NCBI RefSeq assembly: GCF_905397435.1
Contig: NZ_CAJPVI010000004.1
Span: forward strand, 1 to 64,000
Direction of reading: 5' to 3'
DNA: 64,000 nt
Source: Cupriavidus numazuensis
GTDB taxonomy: Bacteria; Pseudomonadota; Gammaproteobacteria; Burkholderiales; Burkholderiaceae
The translations under genes and the position numbers were made by a program. Below are positions 18,461-26,031 of this stretch, one piece after another (within the stretch, counting starts at the first letter, position 1; the number at the start of each line of letters is the position of its first letter). Below the pieces are notes generated by a model that saw only the letters and a list, made by a program, of their open reading frames with translations, ran no database searches and was not told where the DNA came from.

Positions 18461-18522
18461 TCGTGCGTCCGGCGCGCGGGCAGGCACAAGCCTGCGCGCC
18501 GCACGCCACCACGAGCCAAGAC

Positions 18523-18828
18523 ATGCAATCCATCCGAATCGCCATCGTCGCAGCCGCTTGTGTGCTGCTTTCCGCAGCCGCACACGCAAGCCCCGAACTC
18601 GCCACGAGCAAGGCCTGCATGGCCTGCCACAGCGTCGACAAAAAACTGGTCGGCCCGGCCTTCAAGGACGTGGCCGCGAAGTACAAGGGCAGCAAGGACG
18701 CCGCCACCCAGCTCTCCGGTTCCATCCTCAAGGGCAGCAGCGGCAAGTGGGGACCGGTACCGATGCCCGCCAACCGTGTCACCGAAGCCGAAGCGGACAC
18801 ACTCGCCAAATGGGTACTTACGCTGTAA
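18523..18828 (+). CDS. nirM: Cytochrome c551-type electron donor to NirS
   Basis: A 101-residue periplasmic class I cytochrome. The signal peptide ends at AAAHA, heme attachment is Cys32-Met-Ala-Cys35-His36, and the axial Met is in GPVPMPAN. It matches the small c551/c8 family that donates electrons to cytochrome cd1. The ATG at 18523 is set by the signal peptide. It follows nirS by 62 bp and overlaps the next cytochrome gene by 19 bp. Confidence 0.9.
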   Translation: MQSIRIAIVAAACVLLSAAAHASPELATSKACMACHSVDKKLVGPAFKDVAAKYKGSKDAATQLSGSILKGSSGKWGPVPMPANRVTEAEADTLAKWVLTL

Positions 18829-19151
18829 CCGGCATCGCGCTCGGGCTGCTGCTGGCGGCGGCAGCCACGTCGGCGGCAGAGCCGCTGCCGGCGCGGCAGG
18901 CGGAACTCGCACGGCTGCTGCGCGATGACTGCGGTGCGTGCCACGGTATGACGCTGCAGGGCGGGCTCGGTTCGCCGCTCACGGCGGCCGCGCTTTCCGG
19001 CAAGCCGCGCGATGGCCTGGTGGCCACCGTGCTGCAGGGCCGTCCCGGCACCGCCATGCCGCCCTGGCAACCTTTCATGACGCAGGACGAAGCCACATGG
19101 CTGATCGAACGATTGCAGACTGGACAGGCACCCGCTGTTTCGGGCCGGTAA
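18810..19151 (+). CDS. nirC: c-type cytochrome NirC
   Basis: A 113-residue periplasmic cytochrome c with a signal peptide ([17 protein letters not shown]) and heme site Cys41-Gly-Ala-Cys44-His45. A Met-rich [11 protein letters not shown] provides a likely axial ligand. NirC proteins are thought to donate electrons during d1 heme maturation or to NirS. Its start codon lies inside the end of nirM (19-bp overlap), implying translational coupling. A REP-like element separates it from nirF. Confidence 0.85.
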   Translation: MGTYAVTGIALGLLLAAAATSAAEPLPARQAELARLLRDDCGACHGMTLQGGLGSPLTAAALSGKPRDGLVATVLQGRPGTAMPPWQPFMTQDEATWLIERLQTGQAPAVSGR

Positions 19152-19223
19152 TCAGGCTGCCGCAATGGATAATGATGTACTTGCTGAAGGCACTGCCAAA
19201 GACAAAGGGAGCGACTGTTGTCT

Positions 19224-19347
19224 CCCCTCTCCCATTTATGGGAGAGGGGCGGGGGAGAGGGCAGGAGTCTCGACGAAGTGGGACGCCACAGTGCTTGCCA
19301 TGCGCTTGCCCTCTCCCCCGACCCCTCTCCCGCAAGCGGGAGAGGGG
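19224..19347. repeat. REP-like pair of inverted hairpins between nirC and nirF
   Basis: Hairpin 1: CCCCTCTCCCAT at 19224-19235 with ATGGGAGAGGGG at 19238-19249. Hairpin 2: CCCCTCTCCCGC at 19322-19333 with GCGGGAGAGGGG at 19336-19347. The flanks (GGGGGAGAGGGC after the first, GCCCTCTCCCCC before the second) make the two halves mirror images. It is the widespread CCCTCTCCC extragenic palindrome type. Confidence 0.85.
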
Positions 19348-19390
19348 AGCAAGCAGTCCGGCATTCCGCCTCAATCAGCAATGGCGCTCA

Positions 19391-20557
19391 ATGAAGTACC
19401 TGCTGGTCGCTTTCCTGACCGGCGCACTGCTCTCAGGATGCGCGATGCCCTTGCGCGGCACAGGCGATCTCGGCGTGATCATCGAACGCGCCGAAGGCCG
19501 CATGCAGATCGTGGAGACCACAGGCATGACGCAGCTTGCCACCGTGGATGGGCTCGGCGACCTCTCGCACGCGAGCGTGGTGTTCTCGCGCGATGGCCGC
19601 TTCGCCTACGTCTTCGGGCGCGACGGGGGATTGTCGCGCGTGGACCTGCTACAGGCACGCGTCACGCATCGCGTGATGCAGGCCGGCAACAGCATCGGCG
19701 GCGCCATCACGCAGGACGGCCGCGTAGTAGCGGCGCAGAACTATGCGCCCGGCGGCATCAAGCTGTTCGATGCGGCGACGCTTGAGCCCCTGGCGGATAT
19801 TCCTGCCATTGGCATGGATCGCAAGCGCTCCAAGGTCGTCGGTCTCGCCGACCTGCCGGGCCAGCGGCTCGCCGCAAGCCTGTTCGAATCGGGCGAGATC
19901 TGGCTCATCGACATCAAAGACCCGCGCAATCCGCAAATCACGCGAATGCGCGCCGGGCGCGAGCCGTACGATGGGCTTGTGACACCGGATGGACGCTGGT
20001 ACGTCGCGGGCCTGTTTGGCGAGGACGGGCTGGCGTTGGTCGATCTCTGGCAATCCCCGCCTGAGGCACGCCGCATTCTCTCTGGCTATGGCCGCGGCAC
20101 CGAGCCGCTGCCCGTCTACAAGATGCCGCACCTGCGCGGCTGGGCCATGGCACAGGGCATGGCGTGGCTGCCCGCGATCGGGCGGCACGAGGTACTGGTC
20201 GCCGATGCAGCGCAAGGCTGGAAGGAATCCGCTCGCGTTGCACTGGCCGGTCAGCCGGTGTTTGTCATGGCGCGTCCGGATGCCCGGCAGGTCTGGGTCA
20301 ACTTCGCGTTTCCGGACAACGGCACGGTACAGGTCATCGACACCGCGACGCGCCAGGTCGTGCGCACCATGCACCCGTGCCGTGGCGTGCTGCATATGGA
20401 GTTCACACCCAAGGGCGAAGCCGTATGGCTGTCATGCCGCGACGATAACCGTGTGGAGGTCTACGACACCGCCACCTTCACGCGCCTCGCCACGCTGCCA
20501 GCCGACAACCCGAGCGGCATCTTCTTCACCGTGCGCGCCCAGCGCTTCGGCATGTAA
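19391..20557 (+). CDS. nirF: Heme d1 biosynthesis protein NirF (lipoprotein)
   Basis: A 388-residue beta-propeller protein related to the d1 domain of NirS. MKYLLVAFLTGALLSGC is a lipoprotein signal with lipidated Cys17, so NirF is membrane-anchored in the periplasm, where the last steps of d1 heme synthesis occur. The open frame extends upstream through the REP element, but the lipobox fixes the ATG at 19391. The preceding ribosome site is weak. It lies 11 bp before nirDL. Confidence 0.93.
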   Translation: MKYLLVAFLTGALLSGCAMPLRGTGDLGVIIERAEGRMQIVETTGMTQLATVDGLGDLSHASVVFSRDGRFAYVFGRDGGLSRVDLLQARVTHRVMQAGNSIGGAITQDGRVVAAQNYAPGGIKLFDAATLEPLADIPAIGMDRKRSKVVGLADLPGQRLAASLFESGEIWLIDIKDPRNPQITRMRAGREPYDGLVTPDGRWYVAGLFGEDGLALVDLWQSPPEARRILSGYGRGTEPLPVYKMPHLRGWAMAQGMAWLPAIGRHEVLVADAAQGWKESARVALAGQPVFVMARPDARQVWVNFAFPDNGTVQVIDTATRQVVRTMHPCRGVLHMEFTPKGEAVWLSCRDDNRVEVYDTATFTRLATLPADNPSGIFFTVRAQRFGM

Positions 20558-20568
20558 CGGAGACCATC

Positions 20569-21552
20569 ATGTACGACGAAGCCAAGCTTTACGACCGGAT
20601 CCAGCGCGACATGCCACTGCACCCGCGCCCTTACCGCGAACTGGCTGGTGAACTGAACCTGTGCGAGCACGACCTGCTGAGCCTGCTCGCGCGCGATCTC
20701 GGCGCCGGACGGATCAGCCGTATCGGCGCCGTGTTTGCGCCCAATGTGATAGGCGTCAGCACGCTTGGCGCGCTGGCCGTCGACGCTGCGCACCTGGACC
20801 GCGTCGCCGCATGCGTGAGTACCTGCAGCGCGATCAGCCACAACTATGCGCGGCGCGGTCATCGCCACAACCTGTGGTTCGTGGCGGGTGCGCGCGACCG
20901 CGATGCACTCAATGCGGTGTTCGCCGATATCGCGGCAAAGACCGGCCTGGAGCCACTGGACCTGCCGATGGAACGCGAGTATCACATCGACCTCGGCTTT
21001 TCGCTGCGCGACAGCGGTGTCCGACGGCCCCGGCGGGTGGCAAAGGCTCCCGGCCGCGTGCAGCCGGATGCTGACGACTGGCGGTTGATCGCGGCGCTCG
21101 AAGCGGGCCTGCCGCTTGCACCGCAGCCCTTCCACGCGCTGGCCCTGCGGACACGCATTCCGCTGGACCGCATTCTCGAACGGCTCGCGCAATGGTGCGA
21201 AAGCGGCGTGATCCGCCGGTTGGGAGTCGTCCTCCATCACGGCCGTTTCGGCTACCAGCACAACGCCATGTGCGTGTGGGACGTCCCCGACAGCCGCGTC
21301 GACGCGCTTGGCATCCGGCTTGCGCGCGTGCCCGGTGTGACGCTGTGCTATCGCCGCACACGCAGCACGCCCGACTGGCCCTACAACCTGTTCGCGATGG
21401 TCCATGCACGCGACCCGCAGGCTTCGCTCGACACGCTGGCGCGCATCAACGAACAAGTGGGACTCGGTGCACTACAGCGCGCGGTCCTGGTCGGCACGCG
21501 CTGCTACAAGCAACGCAATACGCGCTACGCCCCGCAGCAGGAGCCATCATGA
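20569..21552 (+). CDS. nirDL: Siroheme decarboxylase fused subunits NirD-NirL
   Basis: A 327-residue protein made of two Lrp/AsnC-like halves. Residues 1-~150 resemble NirD (HPRPYRELAGELN, HNYARRGHRHNLWFV, EREYHIDLGFSL). Residues ~165-327 resemble NirL (QPFHALALRT, GVVLHHGRFGYQHNAMCVW, YNLFAMVH). The four paralogs NirD, L, G and H together decarboxylate siroheme to didecarboxysiroheme. Here D and L are one chain, while G and H remain separate genes. The stop overlaps the nirG start (ATGA). Confidence 0.93.
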   Translation: MYDEAKLYDRIQRDMPLHPRPYRELAGELNLCEHDLLSLLARDLGAGRISRIGAVFAPNVIGVSTLGALAVDAAHLDRVAACVSTCSAISHNYARRGHRHNLWFVAGARDRDALNAVFADIAAKTGLEPLDLPMEREYHIDLGFSLRDSGVRRPRRVAKAPGRVQPDADDWRLIAALEAGLPLAPQPFHALALRTRIPLDRILERLAQWCESGVIRRLGVVLHHGRFGYQHNAMCVWDVPDSRVDALGIRLARVPGVTLCYRRTRSTPDWPYNLFAMVHARDPQASLDTLARINEQVGLGALQRAVLVGTRCYKQRNTRYAPQQEPS

Positions 21553-22004
21553 CATTCGTCCCGGACGCGCTCGACCGCCGCATCATCAACAGCCTGCAGC
21601 GCGGACTGCCGCTGACGCCGCGCCCCTATGCCGCCGCAGCCGAAGTTCTGGAGATCGATGAAACAACACTGCTCGCGCGTCTGCAGGCGCTGCTCGACGC
21701 GGGCATCCTGACGCGCTTCGGGCCCCTGTTCCAGATCGAGCGTGCCGGCGGGCGCTTCGTGCTGTGCGCGTGTCACGCGCCGGAAGAGAGGCTCGAAGCC
21801 GTGATCGACACGATCAACGCTCACCCGGAAGTGGCACACCACTACGCGCGCACGCATCACCTGAACCTGTGGTTCGTGCTTGCTGTCCGGCACGCGGCAG
21901 ACGTCGGCCCAGCCCTGCAGCGCATCGGCCGCGATGCCGGTGTGGATATCCTGCCGTTCCCCAAGGAACGCGAGTACTTCGTCAACCTCTACCTGCCCGT
22001 CTGA
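21549..22004 (+). CDS. nirG: Siroheme decarboxylase subunit NirG
   Basis: A 151-residue Lrp-like protein with an N-terminal winged helix (PRPYAAAAEVLEIDETTLLARL) and a ligand domain ending in EREYFVNLYLPV. HHYARTHHLNLWFV is the conserved heme-binding-region motif shared with the NirD half upstream. It acts with NirDL and NirH in the second step of d1 heme synthesis in the cytoplasm. Its ATG overlaps the nirDL stop by 4 bp, and nirH follows after 6 bp. Confidence 0.9.
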   Translation: MTFVPDALDRRIINSLQRGLPLTPRPYAAAAEVLEIDETTLLARLQALLDAGILTRFGPLFQIERAGGRFVLCACHAPEERLEAVIDTINAHPEVAHHYARTHHLNLWFVLAVRHAADVGPALQRIGRDAGVDILPFPKEREYFVNLYLPV

Positions 22005-22010
22005 ACCGCC

Positions 22011-22511
22011 ATGGAATGCCCTGCCCACGATGCCATCGACATTGCACTGATCCGCGCTACGCAAGGCGGCCTACCGCTTGTCAGTTGCCCCTTTGCTGTC
22101 GTTGGCGCACAGGTTGGCATCGATGAAGCCGAGGTCATCGCGCGTCTGAAAGCGATGCAGGAAAACGGCACGCTGCGCCGCATTGCCGCCATACCAAACC
22201 ACTATGCGCTGGGCTGGCGTGCCAACGGCATGACGGTGTGGGAGGTGGACGATGCTCGCATCGACGCACTCGGCGAGCAGGTCGGCGCGCTGCCGTTCGT
22301 GAGCCATTGCTATCGCCGTCCGCGCCGGCCGCCGCTGTGGCCTTACAACCTCTTCGCGATGGTGCATGCCCACACGCAAGAAGAGGCATTGCCACTCGTG
22401 GCCCGCATCGCGGCGGTGCTCGGTGATGCCTGCCGCGCGCATGACGTATTGTGGTCCACACGCATCCTCAAGAAGACTGGCCTGCGCCTGCCGCCGGCCA
22501 GTACCGAGTAA
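22011..22511 (+). CDS. nirH: Siroheme decarboxylase subunit NirH
   Basis: A 166-residue member of the same Lrp-like family, most like the NirL half of nirDL: HYALGWRANGMTVWEVDD, CYRRPRRPPLWPYNLFAMVHA and a C-terminal STRILKKTGLRLP. It completes the NirD-L-G-H set for siroheme decarboxylation. It is followed by nirJ after 10 bp. Confidence 0.9.
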   Translation: MECPAHDAIDIALIRATQGGLPLVSCPFAVVGAQVGIDEAEVIARLKAMQENGTLRRIAAIPNHYALGWRANGMTVWEVDDARIDALGEQVGALPFVSHCYRRPRRPPLWPYNLFAMVHAHTQEEALPLVARIAAVLGDACRAHDVLWSTRILKKTGLRLPPASTE

Positions 22512-22521
22512 GGAAGTCACC

Positions 22522-23685
22522 ATGTTTCGCCTGTCCAGATTCATGGAAGCCTTGCGCGATGGCAGCCCCGTGCCAGCGCCGCGCAAGCCCGCCGGTCCGG
22601 TCGTCATCTGGAACCTGATCCGGCGCTGCAACCTCAACTGCAAGCACTGCTATTCAACTTCCGCCGACACCGATTTCAAGGGCGAGCTGAGCACGGACGA
22701 AGCGCTGGATGTGCTCGCGCAGCTCAAGGCTGCACGCGTGCCGGCGCTGATCCTGTCCGGCGGGGAGCCGCTGCTGCGCGCAGACCTGTACACGATCGCC
22801 GCACGCGCACGCGAGATGGGCTTCCATCTTTCGCTGTCGTCCAATGGCACGCTGCTCGATGCCAGCCATGCCGCGCGCCTGGCCGCGTGCGGCTTCGACT
22901 ATGTCGGCGTCAGCCTCGACGGCCTGCCGTCCACGCATGATCGCTTCCGCCGCAGCGACGATGCCTTTGGGCGAGCGCTCGGCGGCCTGCGCGCTGCGCG
23001 CAGAGCGGGCCTGCGTGTCGGCGTACGCATGACGCTGACCGAAGAGAATGCAAACGAATTGCCAGCACTGGTGGCCTTGGCCGAATCCGAGGGCATCGAC
23101 AAGTTCTATCTGTCCCACTTCAACTACGCGGGACGCGGACGCAGCCACCGTGCCGACGACGCGCGGCACGCGGCCACGCGCGCCGCGCTCGACTGGCTGT
23201 TCGACCACGTCTGGGAGCGCGCACGGAAGGGCCGTGCCGGCGATTTCGTCACCGGCAACAACGATGCCGACGGCGTCTACCTGCTGCACTGGATCGCGCA
23301 GCGCAAGCCTCACCGGCTTGGCGATATGCGGCAGCGGCTGATGAACTGGGGTGGCAACGCGACCGGCGTCGGCGTGGCCAATATCGACAATCTCGGCAAT
23401 GTCCACCCCGACACGATGTGGTGGCATGTCACGCTCGGCAATGTGCGCGAACGCGCGTTCGGCGATATCTGGCTTGACCGAAGCGATCCGCTCATGGCTG
23501 GCCTGGCAGCGTCGCCGCGTCCGCTACAAGGGCGCTGCGCGGACTGTGCGCACCGGGACATCTGCAACGGCAATACGCGTGTGCGCGCTGTCGCGGTCAC
23601 TGGCAACCCCTGGGCTGAAGATCCCGGGTGCTACCTGACGGACGAGGAGCTTGCCATGCCGCTTGGCGCGGAGGTCCTCGCATGA
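22522..23685 (+). CDS. nirJ: Radical SAM heme d1 biosynthesis enzyme NirJ
   Basis: A 387-residue radical SAM protein. Cys36, Cys40 and Cys43 (CNLNCKHCYS) bind the SAM cluster, LSGGEPLLR is the GGE SAM-binding motif, and a Cys-rich C-terminal SPASM-like region (GRCADCAHRDICNGN) probably binds a second cluster. NirJ removes the propionate side chains of didecarboxysiroheme on the way to d1 heme. The ATG at 22522 follows GGAAG and matches the family N-terminus. Its stop overlaps the nirN ATG (ATGA). Confidence 0.95.
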   Translation: MFRLSRFMEALRDGSPVPAPRKPAGPVVIWNLIRRCNLNCKHCYSTSADTDFKGELSTDEALDVLAQLKAARVPALILSGGEPLLRADLYTIAARAREMGFHLSLSSNGTLLDASHAARLAACGFDYVGVSLDGLPSTHDRFRRSDDAFGRALGGLRAARRAGLRVGVRMTLTEENANELPALVALAESEGIDKFYLSHFNYAGRGRSHRADDARHAATRAALDWLFDHVWERARKGRAGDFVTGNNDADGVYLLHWIAQRKPHRLGDMRQRLMNWGGNATGVGVANIDNLGNVHPDTMWWHVTLGNVRERAFGDIWLDRSDPLMAGLAASPRPLQGRCADCAHRDICNGNTRVRAVAVTGNPWAEDPGCYLTDEELAMPLGAEVLA

Positions 23686-25193
23686 ACGGTATCCTGCGAT
23701 GGATAGCGGCCTGCATGCTTGCGGGCCTGTGCCAAACGGTGGCGATCGGTGCACAGCCAGCCTCCGGCAGCGCTGCGGCGCTGTACAGCCAGCATTGTGC
23801 GGCATGCCACGGCCCCGACCGTCTTGGCGGCATGGGTCCCGCGCTGCTACCTGAGAGCCTGGAACGCCTGCGGTCTGCCGAACTGGCCACCGTGCTCCGC
23901 GAAGGCCGAGCGGCCACGCAGATGCCGGGCTTTGCAGGCCAGTTGGGCGACACCGAACTCAACGATCTCGCCGCATGGCTGCGCACCGGACCGGCAAACT
24001 CGCCGCAGTGGGCCGCTGCGGACATCCGCGCCAGCCATGTCGTCTACCACGCGGCGGATAGCCTGCCCGCCAGGCCCACATTCAACGCCGATCCGGCCAA
24101 CCTGTTCCTCGTCGTGGAAGCCGGCAGCCACCATATCAGCGTGCTCGACGGCGACCGCCTCGAGCCGATCCATCGATTCCGCACGCGCTTCGCGCTGCAT
24201 GGAGGGCCAAAGTTCAGTCAAGACGGCCGCTATGTCTTCATGGCAAGCCGCGATGGCTGGGTCAGCAAGTACGACCTGTGGAACCTGACGTTCACGGCAG
24301 AGATCCGTGTCGGACTCAACACGCGGAACGTGGCCGTCAGCGACGACGGCAAGTGGGTGCTGGCCGGCAACACCTTGCCGCAGACGCTGGTGCTGCTGCG
24401 CGCGGATGACCTGTCACTGGTCAGAATCATCGATGTCAGGGGCCGGGATGGCCAGGCGTCGCGGGTATCGGCAGTGTATGACGCCGCGCCGCGGCACAGC
24501 TTTATCGCGGCGCTCAAGGACATTGCGGAAGTCTGGGAGATTCCCTACGCGGGCGCGGGCGCGGACGCCGTGTCCGAACTAAAGAGGATCGCGCTCGACG
24601 ACGTGCTTGATGACTTCTACTTCGACCAGTCATACGCGCACATCCTGGGCGCATCACGCGACGGTGGCGGGCAGGTCGTCGATCTCACGCAGGGCCGCAA
24701 GGTGGCTGACCTCGCGCTGTCGGGCATGCCGCATCTCGGTAGCGGCATCACGTGGGTGCGCGACGGACACGAGGTCATGGCCTCTCCCAACCTGAAGCAG
24801 GGCAACATCAGCGTCATCGACATGCAGAGCTGGCGGACCGTCGCCACGGTGGCGACAAACGGTCCCGGCTTCTTCCTGCGCAGCCATGAGAACACACCCT
24901 ATGCCTGGGCCGACGCGATGATGAGTCCGAAGCGCGACACGCTGCAACTCATCGACAAGCAGACGCTCGCTGTGGTCGGCAGCGTGACGCCGAGCCCGGG
25001 CCACACCGCCGCCCATGTGGAATTCACGCGCGACGGCCGCTATGCACTGGTCAGCCTGATGGAGCGCGATGGCGCCATCGTGGTGTATGACGCGTGCACG
25101 CTGCGCGAGGTCAAGCGCATTCCGATGGACAAGCCCATCGGCAAGTACAACGTATTCAACAAGACCACGCGCTCGTCCGGCACCAGCCACTGA
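23682..25193 (+). CDS. nirN: Cytochrome c / d1-type dihydro-heme d1 dehydrogenase NirN
   Basis: A 503-residue periplasmic paralog of NirS. The signal peptide covers about residues 1-24. The c-heme site is Cys39-Ala-Ala-Cys42-His43. It is followed by a d1-binding propeller with conserved GPKFSQDGRYVFMASRDGW and HVEFTRDGRYALVSLMERDG. NirN catalyses the last oxidation to heme d1 and hands the cofactor to NirS. It overlaps nirJ by 4 bp. Confidence 0.93.
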   Translation: MNGILRWIAACMLAGLCQTVAIGAQPASGSAAALYSQHCAACHGPDRLGGMGPALLPESLERLRSAELATVLREGRAATQMPGFAGQLGDTELNDLAAWLRTGPANSPQWAAADIRASHVVYHAADSLPARPTFNADPANLFLVVEAGSHHISVLDGDRLEPIHRFRTRFALHGGPKFSQDGRYVFMASRDGWVSKYDLWNLTFTAEIRVGLNTRNVAVSDDGKWVLAGNTLPQTLVLLRADDLSLVRIIDVRGRDGQASRVSAVYDAAPRHSFIAALKDIAEVWEIPYAGAGADAVSELKRIALDDVLDDFYFDQSYAHILGASRDGGGQVVDLTQGRKVADLALSGMPHLGSGITWVRDGHEVMASPNLKQGNISVIDMQSWRTVATVATNGPGFFLRSHENTPYAWADAMMSPKRDTLQLIDKQTLAVVGSVTPSPGHTAAHVEFTRDGRYALVSLMERDGAIVVYDACTLREVKRIPMDKPIGKYNVFNKTTRSSGTSH

Positions 25194-25224
25194 CGTGCGG
25201 CGCAGGCAAATACCAGGACTCCCC

Positions 25225-25992
25225 ATGCACCCTCCCCTCAAGCCCGGCAAGGTATGGCTCGTCGGCGTCGGACCCGGCAGCCCCGATCTCGTCACGGTGC
25301 GCGCGGCGCGCGTGCTTGCCCGGGCGCAGGTCTGGCTGGTCGATGACCTGGTGTCGCCGCAGATGGCGTGCCACGCCAGTCCCGGCACGCATGTCGAATG
25401 GGTCGGCAAACGCGGCGGGCGCTGCTCGGTCAGCCAGGACCGAATCCAGCAGCTCACGCTGATGCACGCGTTGGCGGGCAAGGAGGTCGCACGCGTCAAG
25501 GGCGGTGACCCGCTGCTGTTCGGCCGCGGCGCGGAGGAATCGGCATTCCTGCGTGCGCATGGCGTACCGGTCGAGGTCGTCAACGGCATCAGCAGCGGCC
25601 AGGCCGCCGCGCAGGCGCTGGGCGTGGCGCTGACCCACCGCGCGCACTGCCATGGTGTGAGCTTCGTCACCGCGCACACGAGCGACCATGGCAGCCCGGA
25701 CTGGAGCGCGTTGGCCCGCAGTGGCACAACGCTGGTGATCTACATGGGGATGAGCCGGCTCGCGGCAATCCGCGATGCGCTGCTGGCGGCAGGTATGCTG
25801 CCTGGCACGCTCGCGGCTGTGGTCATGCACGCTGGCAGCGACGGGCAGCAGTGCTGGACCGGCACGCTTGCCACGCTGGGCGAGGCGCTGGATGCGGGAC
25901 TGGCAAGTCCAGCAGTGATCATGGTTGGTGCAGTGCTGTCGGATGCCCAGCTGCCGGCTGCGGCTGGCAAAGGCGTGGTCGCATTCGCGTAA
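25225..25992 (+). CDS. nirE: Uroporphyrinogen-III C-methyltransferase for heme d1
   Basis: A 255-residue SAM-dependent methyltransferase without the CysG dehydrogenase/chelatase domain. Signature motifs are VGVGPGSPDLVTVRA at the N-terminus and ARVKGGDPLLFGRGAEE in the centre, then GISS and ALTHR. It makes precorrin-2, the first dedicated precursor for siroheme and d1 heme. It is the last gene of the nir operon, 31 bp after nirN, with the ATG fixed by the conserved N-terminus. A 7-bp hairpin (25985-25991/25999-26005) at its stop may contribute to termination. Confidence 0.93.
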   Translation: MHPPLKPGKVWLVGVGPGSPDLVTVRAARVLARAQVWLVDDLVSPQMACHASPGTHVEWVGKRGGRCSVSQDRIQQLTLMHALAGKEVARVKGGDPLLFGRGAEESAFLRAHGVPVEVVNGISSGQAAAQALGVALTHRAHCHGVSFVTAHTSDHGSPDWSALARSGTTLVIYMGMSRLAAIRDALLAAGMLPGTLAAVVMHAGSDGQQCWTGTLATLGEALDAGLASPAVIMVGAVLSDAQLPAAAGKGVVAFA

Positions 25993-26031
25993 GGCCGATA
26001 CGCGACGACTGCTGTGGGGATGGATCAAGCA

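Noticed and set aside
25985-26005. Strong terminator after nirE
   Set aside because: The stem is only 7 bp with a 7-nt loop, overlaps the stop codon and has no T-tract, so it was mentioned under nirE but not called as a feature.
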